Positions 31,926 to 43,343 are shown, counted from the first letter of the stretch. The stretch: 64,000 nt of DNA from Eutreptiella sp. 'Long Island Sound 2002' (GCA_964036045.1 OZ038382.1:146022961-146086960), one strand, 5' to 3'. Numbers and translations: made by a program. The notes: generated by a model not told the origin, from the sequence alone.

Positions 31926-33997
31926 TGCACCAGGAGGTAGTGGGAAGGGCGCGCCTGCCACCACGCATGCCTACCAGGGTAACAGTGATGGCAGACTCCG
32001 ATGGGTCCCTCCAGCGGGACGACCGCCACCACCGCCGGTCCTGCTCCCGCTCCCCCGTCTCCTCCCCGGAGTGGACGGGGGAGACCCTCGCGGAGCGCGA
32101 GGAGCGGAGGCTGGCGGAGGCGGCGGTGCTGGTCGGGCCGCCGCCGCCGGCCCGGGAGCCTGGGCCAGCCGGGACGGCCGCCCCCGCCGCCCAAGCAGCC
32201 AGCCCCGCCGCCCCGCCCCGCCCTGACGCGCAGGGAGCAGAGACCGCGGCGAGCCACGCCGCGGCCCCGACCGCGGCCCCCGGCACGCCGCCGACACGGG
32301 GGGCGGCCCCGGCGCAGGAACCGGGCGCATCGCCGGGGGCCGCCGCAGCCGCAGGGGAGAGCAAGAAGGGCGCGCGAGGGGTTGCGACCGCACGGGCCAC
32401 GGGCGCCTCGTCGGCGGCCGCCGCGGCAGCGAAGGAGAGCGGGGAGGGCGCGCGAGGGGCTGCGGCCGCGACCTCCAGCACGCCGCGAACACGGGGAACG
32501 GACCCCGCACGGGCCGCGGGCGCCCAGCCGGCAGCCGCGGCAGCAGAGGAGAACGAGGAGGGCGTGCGAGGGGTAGAAACCGCGGCCGGGGGCGCCTCGT
32601 TGGCGGCCGCCACGGCAGCGAAGGAGAGCGAGGAGGGCGCGCGGGGGGCTGCGGCCGCGACCCCGGCGGGCCGCGACACCGCCTCGGCCGGCCACGCCGA
32701 GGCCTCCAGCACGGTGCGCAAGCGGGGGAAGAACCCCGCACGGGCCGCGGACGCCTCGCCGGCGGCCGCCGCAGCAGCAGCAGTGGGCAGGGTGAGCGCG
32801 AAGTACCGCGCCCACGCCAACCCCCCCCACACCCACACCAGCCCCCCCAAGCCGTTCCCCCCCAAGCCCTTCCCCCGGGGGCGGGAGCGGCACGTCCGCC
32901 CCCCGACGCGCGAGCGCTCGCCGCCGGGCGTCACGCTGCCGCAGCTGCAAAGGCAGCGGGACGCCCGGCGAGTGGTCCAGGAAGGGCGCAGCAGAGGGGG
33001 GGAGCAGGGGGCCGGGAAGGGGCCAGGGCACGGGAAGGGCGCGCAGAGGCGCGGGCAGGGAGCACAGGTGCAGGTGGCAGGGCGAGGGGAGGTGGGAGAG
33101 CGAGCGGGCCAGGGCGTGGGGGACGGGAGGCGGGACCCGCGACACGGGCAGGGGGCTGGAAAGGGGCCCAAGGGCAAGGGCAAGGGCGCCGCGGGCCCCA
33201 AGGGACAGGCGGGACGGGGCATGGGAGCCCAGGGGGGAGGACGGGGCGAAGGGAGGGGGGCAGAGGGCAGGGCGCCCCCGCAGCCGGACGTGCAGCTGGT
33301 GAGGTGCATCCCCCCCGGCATCCAACAGATGCCGGCACACCACACCCACCACCACCACCACCACCACCACGACCACCTCTACAACATCGACCCTGACGCC
33401 GGCGAGCTCGTCCCCCCCCAACCCCCACAACACCAGCACCATCAAGCCCCCCCCGCGCCGAGGGCGGAGCCGGCGCGGATGGCCTCGGCGGAGGGGGGAC
33501 GGGGCGCGGCATCGGCGCCGCAGGCGCAGGGGCAGCGAGGGGGGCCGGCACGGGGGGCGGAGGAGGGCCGGCCATGGGACCGGGACTGGGGCGCGGTCCC
33601 GGACCCTCTGGGGGAGGAGACCCTCCCCCTGGTGGGGGAGGTGTACGGGTGGTTGTGCTGGGCCAGCCAGGGGACCTCCAGGAGGTCGAGGAACCGGCCC
33701 TTCGATGCCGTGCTCCTCCGGAGGGACGGAGGAAACCGAGAGGTACCCCCGGGGGGGTGGGCAGCCCCAGAGGACCATGAGAGGGTCCTCAGGTCAGTGA
33801 TCTGGGCGGCGTGGCCCGACAGGGAGCCGACGTGGCCGGCCTTCCTAGAAGGGGGAGCGGTGCTCCGCATCACGGATGCGGACGCCAACAACTGGCTCCC
33901 CCGGGCTTTGCGCAGCGCCCTCGCCCACTGGCGCTACCGCCGGCACAACCCGCCGCCGCCGCAGCCCCAGCCCCCACACAAGCGGCGTCGCAGGTGA
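31925..33997 (+). CDS. LINE ORF4: Ala/Pro/Arg-rich protein with His tract
   Basis: The 690-residue ORF overlaps the ORF3 stop by one base. The first 300 residues are low complexity, with repeated Ala-rich units around AAAAKESEEGARGAAAAT (32330-32790). A His run lies at 33340-33375 and is followed by DHLYNIDPDAGELVPPQ. The only globular-looking part is the last 110 residues (WLCWASQGTS, LRSVIWAAWPDREPTW, DADANNWLPRALRSALAHW), ending in a basic KRRRR that could be a nuclear signal. A similar C-terminal segment occurs in the second LINE copy at 51.6-52.1 kb. A gag-like, RNA-binding role is possible but unproven. High GC keeps several antisense frames open; they are not genes. Confidence 0.5.
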   Translation: MHQEVVGRARLPPRMPTRVTVMADSDGSLQRDDRHHRRSCSRSPVSSPEWTGETLAEREERRLAEAAVLVGPPPPAREPGPAGTAAPAAQAASPAAPPRPDAQGAETAASHAAAPTAAPGTPPTRGAAPAQEPGASPGAAAAAGESKKGARGVATARATGASSAAAAAAKESGEGARGAAAATSSTPRTRGTDPARAAGAQPAAAAAEENEEGVRGVETAAGGASLAAATAAKESEEGARGAAAATPAGRDTASAGHAEASSTVRKRGKNPARAADASPAAAAAAAVGRVSAKYRAHANPPHTHTSPPKPFPPKPFPRGRERHVRPPTRERSPPGVTLPQLQRQRDARRVVQEGRSRGGEQGAGKGPGHGKGAQRRGQGAQVQVAGRGEVGERAGQGVGDGRRDPRHGQGAGKGPKGKGKGAAGPKGQAGRGMGAQGGGRGEGRGAEGRAPPQPDVQLVRCIPPGIQQMPAHHTHHHHHHHHDHLYNIDPDAGELVPPQPPQHQHHQAPPAPRAEPARMASAEGGRGAASAPQAQGQRGGPARGAEEGRPWDRDWGAVPDPLGEETLPLVGEVYGWLCWASQGTSRRSRNRPFDAVLLRRDGGNREVPPGGWAAPEDHERVLRSVIWAAWPDREPTWPAFLEGGAVLRITDADANNWLPRALRSALAHWRYRRHNPPPPQPQPPHKRRRR

Positions 33998-36900
33998 AAG
34001 CCCAGACGGCGGGTACGGGAGAGCTGGGGGGGGGGGGCTGGGCCCCCCGGCCCACGCCCCCCCCACGGTACGGCACGACGCAAGAGGGCGCGCCACCTCC
34101 CGCGGGAGGGAGTGCGGAGACAACGAGCGCGGGGGGGAACCTGCTGCCCCGCAGCCCGCTAACCACTGACCGCTAGCCCTCACGGCCACCCCCGACCGGC
34201 CGGCGCCGCGCGACAACGGCCGGGGGATGAGGGGCCCCAGCGAGGGCCTGCGCGAGAATCCGGCTCTCGGTAGAGGGGGGCGGGGGAAGGGCGCGACCCC
34301 CCGGCCGATGGCTGGCCCCCGGGGCCAGGACGGCCATGCCGCCCCCCCCCCCCCCCGGCCGACAGGAGGCATTGCCAGGGGACCAAAGGGCCCCCCCCAC
34401 TCCCCCCCCCCCTTGGTCCGTTGGCACAACTGACCAAGGGAAAGGGAAGGGAAGGAGTGTGGTGAGGCCGAAGGGCACGGTGGCCTACAGAGGGAAAGGC
34501 CAAGGGAGGGGAAAGGGGAGGGGAGAGGGAAGGTTAGGGCAAGGAGGAAGAGGAAGGTCAAAGGGTGGTGAGAAGCTGATGGGCACCACCGCCTATGGAG
34601 GGAAAGGGTCCAAGGGAAGGGCGGCGAATGGCGATCGGCCAGTAGGCGCCGCCAGCTGCAGACGAGATCATCACACCGTGGCGTCAAGCCAAAACCCCCC
34701 CCCCTCCCCAGCCCCCTCACTCAGCTTTTATGGCACACACTCCCACACCACCCACCCTGGATAAGACAGGAGACTCTGGATTGCCACTCTGGCCCCCCTG
34801 ACCCATGCTAGCCCTGTGAGATACCCATGCTTCTTCCTTTCTCTTAATTGACCCTGAGGAACACACTCACTGGCCCCCACCCTGGCTTTTTTTTGATCGC
34901 TGCCATAATCCCCCTGGACCACCAACCCATACCCAGTGGCAGCCCGTGCACCCAGGGTTTTGCAAAGCCTTCGGGTTTCAGCCACGCAACCCCAGCACAC
35001 ATCCATCGTGCGCCCCCCCTCCCCCCCCCCCTCCCACACAGGCCCGAGAGCGGGCGGGGGGGCTGCCCCCCCACCCCCCCCCCCCCCGCACCCACCTCAG
35101 CTGGGGAGCCACGGGCGCGGCCCTCCGCCCCCCCAGGGCCGGGGGGGCACCCCCCCCCTCAGGAGGAACGGCGACGCGGTAAGGGCAACGGCGGCTGGAC
35201 CTGCTCCGGCGAACCCACACCGGCGTGCAGGAGCAACGCGCACAACGGAACGGGACGGAGGCCGCGCCCCACATGACCCTCCCGTAACCACAGCCCACTC
35301 CGGGGTGACAGAAGGGGGGGTTCAGGACAGCTGGGGCCCCCGGGGGGGCGGTCCACAGGCCGCCCCTCACCCCCCCCCAACCCGGGGCGGCACTTCAGCC
35401 CCGACCGCACGCGCGCGCCGGAAGGGAGCGCGCCGGCGACACGGAGAGGGCAAGAAAGAAGTACCGCAGGCCGCCGCCCGGAGCGAGAGCAGGGAGACCG
35501 CGGCGCGACACCCCCCCCCCCCCCCCGCCCCCCCACCAGCCCGCCAGCCGCGGGGGCCCCGGCCCCCACCCCCCGAGGCAGGGGGGATGGGCCCCCCCCG
35601 CCCGAGAGGGGAGCCGGAGTGTGACCCGCTCCCCCGCCCCAGCCGCCGGCTCACATGGGGGCCGCGAAGAACAAGCGGGCCCACGCCTGCGCACCGGGAC
35701 GCCGCACAGATCGTACCCAGAGAAGCCGGGTGAGCACGAACCGGAGTGGTATGGGGGGCCACGCCCCCCATGGACAGCACAACACCAGTGACGCCCGCTT
35801 TGTTGCCTGCCCAGGGAAGGCAGAGGGACGGAACGAGGCAGAGCGACCCCCCGCCCTGCGGGCCCCGCCCCGGCCGCACAGCCGGAGGAAACGGCGCACG
35901 CCCCCCCCCCCCCCCCCAGCCCACCTTGTCGGCCCAAATTTCAGCCACCACAAAGCGAGGGTGCAGGCCGTGGGCTGGTCCCCCTTGGGGACCAGGAAAC
36001 AGGGGAGCAGGCCTTTTGCTGCCCCCCCCCCCCCCAACAGAAATGGGGCCGAAAGCAGGCCCAGCACAGCCCCCCCCCCCCCCCCAGCATGCCCTCGCAC
36101 CCCCGCACCCTCACTGCAGGCCGTCACATGGTGATCAAGGTCCCTCCCCTCACGGACAGGGAGCGGACGCCGAACGATGGGTATGTTGGGATCTGGGACC
36201 CGCATGGTAACCCAGCAGGTGGTCCTCCTCTCCCAAACAAGTGAGCAGGTAGACCCAACCACCACTACCCCCCCCCCCCCAGCCTGCCCCCCGACGGGAG
36301 AGGTGCACGGAGTCGGCGCCCTCAGGGCCTAAAAAGTGGAGGCTGTGAAGGGCTCGCAGATTGACTGCTGTGGGTATCCCTTGAGCGGCCTGCCTAGGGA
36401 ACCTCCAGGTGTGCGCGTGCCCCTCCAACTTCATCACAGACGCCTAGGCCAGCACAGCCCCGTGCACTCCAGTTCAGTTGTGGGCGACCCCTGGAGGCCA
36501 GACAGCCACCTGCCGACCCCTGCCCCCCCCTCCCCCTTCCAAACGGAGCGGTCACTCGGGTGGTGTGCCCTCTGGGCCCCCCCGTTTACGCGGGCAGTAG
36601 CACCGCCACCCAGGCCCCGAGCCCGGGCAGGCTCCAGGGCAGGGCAGCGCTCAGCGCGCCCTGGAGCCCCTCCTCCTGCCGTCCCTCAGCGCCGTGGGCG
36701 GATGGTCCAGTCCACGACAACACCACCAGTGCCTAGAGCAGTCAGGAGGTGTGGACCCCCCCAGTCGAGCGCCCAGGGAGCGCGCCCCCGTGCCTCATGC
36801 AGTCGTGGGGCCGCTGGCAGCATGTCAATGACCGGGAGGCGGCGTGTCCAGTCCGAACACTCCCCCGGCGGGCTCAGCGTCAGGCTCCCATGGCCTCCCT

Positions 36901-38458
36901 GCCGGGGCCTGGAGCACCAGGCATCACACAACCCCCCACACGCCCCCCCCCCCCCGACGCGCCTCCACCACAAGCAGCCAGGGCCCGGTGGTGGCGGACC
37001 CTGGTTCACACCCGACGACCACACGAACAGCCGGGACGCCACTACAAGCGGCGACACGGACGGACCAAGCCGCAGCGGGGGAAACCAGAAACACTGGAGC
37101 GGCACCGGCGCCAGCGGGCAGGGCCAGGCGCGGCGCAGCCGTGTGACCCGTCATGCCCTGCGAGCGCCACCAGCATGCACGCCCCGCCCTCCTGCCCCGC
37201 GCGCGCCACACACACAGGCACGGCGGCATCTCCCTCCCGTGTGTGCCACCACGGGGTACGGGGGCGGTCAACAGTCCGGCAGGCCTTGGGACCGGACAAC
37301 CGCGATTCGCCTAGCCCAGTCGTGTCGGCACAAAGGCGAGTGCTGACCATGGGCCAGGGCGTCCGGCACAGGCCTTGACCCAAACCAAACCAAACCCCCC
37401 CAACCCACCCCCCAGCATAAGAACGCCATGGACCCGCCCCGCGGCGCGCAGCCCCCACAGGGACAGAGCAGGGCCCCCACACCCGCACGCCCGCGCCCAC
37501 AACGCGGACCCCGACAGCCCACCCAGTGGACGGGCAGCCGGGGGAGGAGGAGCGCAAGACCTTAGACGCCCCACACAACGGTCGAAGGCACCCCCCCGGG
37601 GACGCCCTACCGCCGCCCTCATAACCCCAAGCCAAGTAGGGGGGAACCGGGACCGGACCGCCCCCCCCCAAGCACGCCAGACGGAGCAAGGGACTGGGGC
37701 AGGACACGCGGAGGGGCACGGACCACGTGGAACGGCCCTACCAGCGCCCAGTGCCGGGACCACGCGAGATGCGCGCGCCACACCACCCAGCGGGGGGGGA
37801 GCGGACACCGCGAGAGCGCGAGCGCACACACACGAAAGGGACACGCGGGGACTACCGGAAGGGCAACCGGACCGAGCGCGCGGAACGCACAGACCGCATG
37901 GAATGGCGTGACAGCGAGCGAGGGTAAGGGACACCCGGACGGGACGGCCCGCCACACGCAGCGCGGAACACGCGGGGCGGGGAGGGGGAAACGAAAGAGA
38001 CACGACGCCAGGTGCCGGCCCGAACCCCCCCGAACCGGCCGCGAGCGCCGCGCACACACAGACAGGGCACTGCGCCCGCCAAGGCAGTAGTGGCGCACAG
38101 CGCCAAGCCCCAACCCCTAGGCTAGGCAGCCTCCGCGCCAGCCCAAGGGGGTCCCACTGGCGACAAGCCAGTAGCACGGGCCCGGCGGCGCCGGCGCCCC
38201 GGGCGAGCACGCATTAGGGGGGCGACGCAGTGGGTAAGCGCCCGCAGCCACGGCTGCAAATTGATGCACTGACCGGGGAGTGGCGAAACGGGGACGCCGG
38301 GGAAGGACGGGGCTCCGAGCTCTGTGAACCCGGGGGACTCCGCCACCACGCAGGAGGTGCGTCTTGGAGGGCCCCCCACTAGGACCCGGTGGGGAGGATA
38401 TCACCTGGCCCGACCAGGTGGCCCCCCGGGGCCGAAAGGCGTCTAGTACCCGCAAAAT
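33998..38458 (+). other. Long 3' non-coding region of the LINE
   Basis: About 4.5 kb with no ORF that stands out from chance at this GC content. It contains many uninterrupted C runs, especially 34020-36300 (for example 35511-35526). The last 250 bases before the tail are less repetitive and probably hold the 3' signal read by the reverse transcriptase. Confidence 0.6.
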
Positions 38459-38479
38459 CAAACCTCAAACCTCAAACCT
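38459..38479 (+). repeat. LINE 3' tail, three CAAACCT units
   Basis: Three perfect CAAACCT heptamers end the element, instead of a poly(A) tail. The last CT overlaps the flanking direct repeat. Confidence 0.75.
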
Positions 38480-38494
38480 ATTGTGGCCAAGAAA
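38478..38494 (+). repeat. Right copy of 17-bp direct repeat flanking the LINE
   Basis: Identical to 24426-24442. From here the A protease reading frame continues. Confidence 0.55.
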
Positions 38495-39118
38495 ATTTTA
38501 CCTCGTGGGGACCTGAAGAACATCATGCCTACCGCAGCCATCCGCATGGGAGATGGGCATGTGGTGCACAGTTGTGGGGACTGTGCGGTCGACGTGCCTT
38601 TGGGATCAAGGAGTATTGCCCATCGGTTCTACGTGATTGACACCGAAGCCTTCGACTTTGTATCCGGGACCGACTTCTTCCTCGAGCACTCCCAGATTCT
38701 ATCCCTCACTCTGCAAGCACCCTACGTCCTCCAAGCTGACCATGCTGACGGAGGGGAATCTGTATCTCTGGAGCAGTCCGAACACACGTCTAGCAACCTG
38801 AGGGTATGCAAGAAGGAGCCCTCAACCATGATGGTTGCCTCCAAAACTGAGGTCTATCAGCTCCGTGGGGATGTCTTAGACCAAGGTCTGAAGAAGCTGG
38901 GATACTCCCGGGAAGACCTGAACGCGGAGCTATTCGCCAGTGACAAGCAACATGTCCTGGACCTCTACTGCAGCAAAGGGAACAATTGTTGCTACAAATT
39001 TTACTGGCCCTCTTTCTGGATGGCTTACGGGAACCCCAGCTTCAGTGAGCTCGGGTAGGTCCTGACCAAGGTGGCCGTGGAACGCTGCCGTATGGTCCTG
39101 TGCTCTCCCGATGGCGGG
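38478..39118 (+). pseudogene. Element A protease C-terminus plus Dam-like methyltransferase domain
   Basis: The protease resumes at IVAKK and runs through IRMGDGHVVHSCGDC and FDFVSGTDFFLEH to about 38710. After a linker comes a second domain from about 38850: GLKKLGYSREDLNAELFAS, DLYCSKGNNCCYKFYW, MAYGNPSFSELG, a TAG at 39056-39058, then VLTKVAVERCRMVLCSP. The FAS motif, the conserved Trp/aromatic block and the NPxF motif followed by a helix and a VLxxP strand match the layout of Dam-type N6-adenine methyltransferases, whose catalytic motif is (D/N)PP(Y/F/W). Here the second Pro is Ser. A homologous but more degraded domain sits at the same place in element B. The reading breaks off at 39118, where A's sequence switches strand. 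Confidence 0.6.
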
Positions 39119-39119
39119 T

Positions 39120-39578
39120 AGGCCTAGCGTATCATAGCTTTTTCGCCACCAATCTCCTCTTGGAGTCCACATACTCTCTCAGCCTGGATCGGGGGTCCAA
39201 CTCCTCATCCAAGGGCTCCTCTCCCCTCATGGAGAATAGGGGTTTCTGTGGGGCAGCGTACTCGGCGTTCTCCACTTCCTCCACGCACGTCTGCACGAAG
39301 AAGGCGTTATGCTCAGTTTCGTCATCAGAGTGTATTGAGCTTGGTAGCTCGGATAGCCCACACTCTGAGACTACATCAGGATTAGGTACATGGCAGGGCC
39401 AGTTGGGGGCAACCGTGTCAGACACGACGTATTCGTCTCCCCCAGGAGTAGTTTCTACGGCGTCTCGAGGTTGTAATTAAATTTTCAGGACATCCAGGGT
39501 GTAGCCGCTGCTCTCACGTTGAATTTCCTGGACCATAGCAGGGTTCAGATCTTCCCAGGGCACTGGGGCTAGGCCCCC
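39120..39578 (-). pseudogene. Element A linker, distal half, in inverted orientation
   Basis: On the minus strand from 39578 the frame reads LAPVPWEDLNPAMVQEIQRE, one TAA (near 39481), then ETTPGGDEYVVSDTVAPNW and an acidic stretch ending REYVDSKRRLVAKKL and a stop at 39132. It continues the peptide that breaks at 59124 on the far side of element B (GWGSMLSLVDGG), so B inserted here. Both halves face opposite to A's methyltransferase and RT. The function of the linker is unknown. Confidence 0.65.
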
Positions 39579-41952
39579 TAAAGAAGGTCCCTACCAGGAC
39601 CGGCCCCTGCTGTGCCCCTTCCGCCTGTCACCCCTGCTGACTTGCTCCTGATCAACGATTGCATTTCTCAAAATCCTCAAAGTCCACGGTCCAAAATCCA
39701 AAAATATAGAAAGTAAAATCCTCCTTCAACCCTGAACAGCAACCAGATCCCACAAGTGCAGCAAGAACCCAATCCACAATCCAAATCCAAATCCGGACTG
39801 CGGGCTTCCGTTCAGCACACCGATCGTCTCTCGGTGGCGGGCATGTACAAGATTTGCACCAAGAAGGAAAGCACTGAAATTGGCATATGAACACAAATAA
39901 TGCAAAGTTAGGGGAAAGAGGTAAACATACACATTCACAACCATAAACCCCTCATTCCCTGGACTCAAGACCTTCCCTTGGCTCACCAACATATTGCCCT
40001 GAACCAGGTCAAATGAGATGGCTGAATGCGATGTGTCACAAGTCACTACACAAACCCCAAAAATGTGTTCACTCCCAAGCCTATATATCCTAGCCCAATA
40101 GGGGAGGTGGCGTGTCATGGCCTAGAGTGGCACTCAGGACCATGCCCCACCCTGACATAACCTTGGTTGGACTTGGAGTCAAATGGGCTTAGATATATGC
40201 TCCATGAGTTTGAACTCATAACATGCCAAAGAACTGCCAATTCACACCATATTGGCCATATATCAAATATGTGCTCAAAATTTAAGTTACCACTTATCCG
40301 AAGGCTCAAAGTATGCATGGAATCGAAGTCTAGTATTCATGGAGAATGGAGACCAAAGGTTAATGCCCATGTACATCCCCACTTTACCCTCGAAACCCCT
40401 TCGGATATGGGCGCCACGCACTGCCCAAGTTAGCCCATGATCTTGAGACCAATTCCTGTAATCCTTCGTGCGCCAAGCCAAATGGAGTACGCGATCCGGC
40501 ATATGGTGGTGTTCAACTCCAAAGCATATGCCAACATATGAACAACATACCATGGTTCGACTCTCCATAGGTTTCTTGCTGTTTGCCAACCAGGTAAGTA
40601 CACAAAACGCAAAAATGAGCAAAAATTGAGGTCAAAAACATGAAAATATGACCAAATACAAAGTTGTCATGATAGTATATCTCTATGCTCACCCATGATA
40701 TCCGCTCATGGTTCAATACACAAATGATTGGAACCATTTGCGAACAATTCCCCCACTTGGATCCCGAATCGGGCGCATGGAGATACCTTCGCCACTCATA
40801 TCTACATGCCCCATGAAAATGGGAGTGCACTCATGGATCTCTTTGCCAAACATACCATGAGCGATACATACGCGGTAGACTTAGTCTAGCGCTTTGAATC
40901 CGACAATCGGGACATGGGCAAGGCCCTTGTCACGTGTGGCTCCCCATCTCTTCGGCCACACGAAGATATATAACATGGGCGTGAGCATATCAAGACATAA
41001 ACCATGCATACAACACATACCCTCAAAAGTGGCTCCCACCATGGTATGCCATGCCCCTCCATGGACATAACTTCACGTTAAAAATACGTGGGAACCCAAG
41101 GAAAGTATCTATGCAACCCCAACACTCATGCGGTACACTTCAAAGTCGCAATAAAATATTCGGTTGCACGGTCCAAGAGTTATATATCACTTTCTACCCT
41201 CTTGACCTTTATCCCTTGCTACACCGGGCATGTGTACACACCAAAGGCGTTTGCTGCTTCTTAAATTGAGTTGAGACTAAGGCGCTTGCAACCCAACCTT
41301 CCTTATTCTCTTTCCTCACACTCGCGCGTAGATATTGCCCTTCAAAGTGGTCCCACGATTCACTTTTGTTTCCCTTATATCTCCAAGTCAAATGGGTGGC
41401 AAGTATAAGGGAAACCTGATTCGGGCATAGGGAAAAGAGTATGACCACTCGAAGAAGTCCAAATCAAGTGCGGCGATGTCGAAGTCGAAAATCCGATTTC
41501 GACATCGCGAAAAATTCAGAATAAAATTTCGAGTGCATATTTAGAAAATTGCGGAAGCAACGAACCCTTTACTGATGAAATCTGACCCTTCATCGGAGTT
41601 TCCGCCAAAATATCTGGAAAAAACAATTAACCAATCGGTTACCGCAAAATCGCGAGCCAACTGACAGTCGCCGATACATTGACCATCAGAACGAAAGGCT
41701 GAAAAATTACGGAAACATTATGATAATAAAACCCTGTTGATTCCTGATATTCCGATATATAAATCTCCGCTGGCGGCGCCTCGGTACTGAATATGGCCGC
41801 TCATAGCCGGAAGGGCCAAACCTATCACACTCTCACATCGGGTTAAGTCAAGCGGATGGGAGAGTATGATATCAGCCAATGGCGGCTTGCCGGCACATAG
41901 ATACACACCCCAAGTGACCCCAAGATGGCCACGGGGGTCCGAACCGGCTTCA
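39579..41952 (-). repeat. 3' LTR of element B
   Basis: Direct copy of 56754-59119. On the minus strand it starts TGAAGCCGG at 41952 and ends CTTCTTTA at 39579. It carries a 6-bp insertion relative to the other LTR near 40525 (CATATGCCAACATATG against CATATATATG). Confidence 0.9.
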
Positions 41953-41965
41953 CCCCCCTTCTCAG
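41953..41965 (-). other. Polypurine tract of element B
   Basis: The minus strand reads CTGAGAAGGGGGG and abuts the TG of the 3' LTR. This is the expected place and composition for the plus-strand primer. Confidence 0.8.
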
Positions 41966-42344
41966 AGCGTTGTTACCGCTCGGAAGTCATTGAAGAGAGG
42001 ACGGGAGGACTCCAATGGGCTCCAACCCCCCCCCATGTCCCAAGGACACATGAAGGCCCCACACACGTCGTAGGCGTCCCCCACGCCCCAACAGAGGGGT
42101 GAGGACACTGATAATCGGTGCCCTACGGCATATCCGGTCTCCTCTTGATCTACAACATGGACCAAGGGGATCAAAGATAGAAAAACGTCGTCGGTCGACC
42201 TAAATAAGTATACCACAATGAAATATATATGTGGAGATCGAGTGAAGGGGGTATATGGCCAATCAAGGCCAAAAAGTCCCCGGATGAACGCCCTCACCCG
42301 TTCCCCCAAGCACAGAAACAAACAAAAATGCCAAGGGGGATCCA

Positions 42345-43343
42345 TTACGGTGCTACTGCAGCCACCAAATGGACCAACACGTCCTTGACATCCAAAGAAA
42401 TGTTCTTCTTCTTCAGATAGTCCATCCAGACCGTGGTGTACCTCGGCAGGAAACTGCTCGGAGGCTCCCACGAATCCCTGGATGCGGCGAATCCCTTCCA
42501 ACGGACTTTATAAAGCCTACCCCCAGGCGTCCCCGGGTCCGGCTTGTCCGCCAGGATCTTCTCAGCGGTGAAGTGGTCGTCCTCACCCTCGTCGTCCGAG
42601 TCCACATCGCCGGCCGTGAACTCGAAGGTGACGGGACGTCCGCTGGGGTCTGGTGCTCGGGGACGAAGCTGGGTATGGTCGCGGTCCAGGATCTTGTTAT
42701 CCCCCACACGAACCGCATACACATCCTGCCCGACCTTCCGCACGATTACCCCCGGCACATACCAAGACGCCTGCCGATGCCTGGACAGGACATCCTTGTG
42801 GTGCCGCTCCACCCACACGGTGTCTTGGAGAGCATACTTCTGGACCTTTCCCTGCTTGAAGTACTTGGCCCTCTTGTCATGCTCGTCCTGAAGTGCCTTG
42901 CACACCTTGGCCGCCGTGTCGTCCGCCTCAGCCATCATAGCGTTCGCATCCCGGGCCACTTTGCCATGGTTCAAACACGGGAGAGTGCGTGACACTCGAT
43001 CCCGTAGGAACAGGATACGATGGGGCGACAGTCCAGTGGGTCCCGGAAGGTCATGGTACGCTTGGAGCACTCTCCACAGCGAATTGTACCAGTTCCGGCC
43101 CGGTTCGTCGATGTGCAGCTGGCGGATTTTCTCGAACATCTGCCGCCCGGCAACCTCAGCCCGGCCATTCGACCGGCTGTGGTACGCCACGGTCTTGGCA
43201 TGTCGAATGCCCATGTGCTTGCACATCGTCTTGAACCACGTCCCCACAAATTGACTACCCCGATCGCTGCAGATGACAGCTGGGACATCAAAAATTGTCA
43301 GCCAATGTCTGATCATGGCATTAGCGACGGTCTTGGCCTGCAG
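42345..43343 (-). pseudogene. Element B integrase C-terminal half with chromodomain
   Basis: This continues the pol frame after a TAG at 43344-43346. It holds the second and third catalytic residues of integrase (Asp in VICSDRGSQF, Glu in RSNGRAEVAGRQ), the conserved LPGPTGLSPHRILF block, a basic GPY/F-like module (DTVWVERHH, WYVPGVIVRK), and a chromodomain near the end (HFTAEKILADK, GRLYKVRWKGFAASRDSWEPP). The single TAG is the only break between the two integrase halves. Chromodomain integrases guide insertion into marked chromatin. Confidence 0.9.

Larger units (their letters stand above)
24443..38477 (+). mobile_element. 14-kb GC-rich, multicistronic non-LTR retrotransposon (5'-truncated)
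   Basis: The element interrupts the A protease. It begins inside an APE-type endonuclease, then encodes RT, RNase H and a zinc finger, two further open frames, a 4.5-kb non-coding 3' region and a 3' tail of three CAAACCT units. Start inside a gene, a short 3' repeat tail and flanking direct repeats fit target-primed reverse transcription. Its sense strand is strongly C-rich, unlike everything around it. A second copy of the family lies antisense at about 49.8-56.1 kb. The exact left edge could be 24443 or up to about 24483, where the very high GC content starts. Confidence 0.75.

Noticed and set aside
31343-33778. Very long antisense ORFs inside the GC-rich LINE (and plus-strand ORFs over 51-55 kb in the antisense copy)
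   Set aside because: They are shadows of high GC content, with arginine- and glycine-rich products and no motifs, while the sense frames carry the recognisable domains.
38459-38479. CAAACCT repeats as telomere-like sequence
   Set aside because: The unit differs from TTTAGGG-type repeats, there are only three copies, and they sit at the 3' end of a LINE, where short tails are expected.
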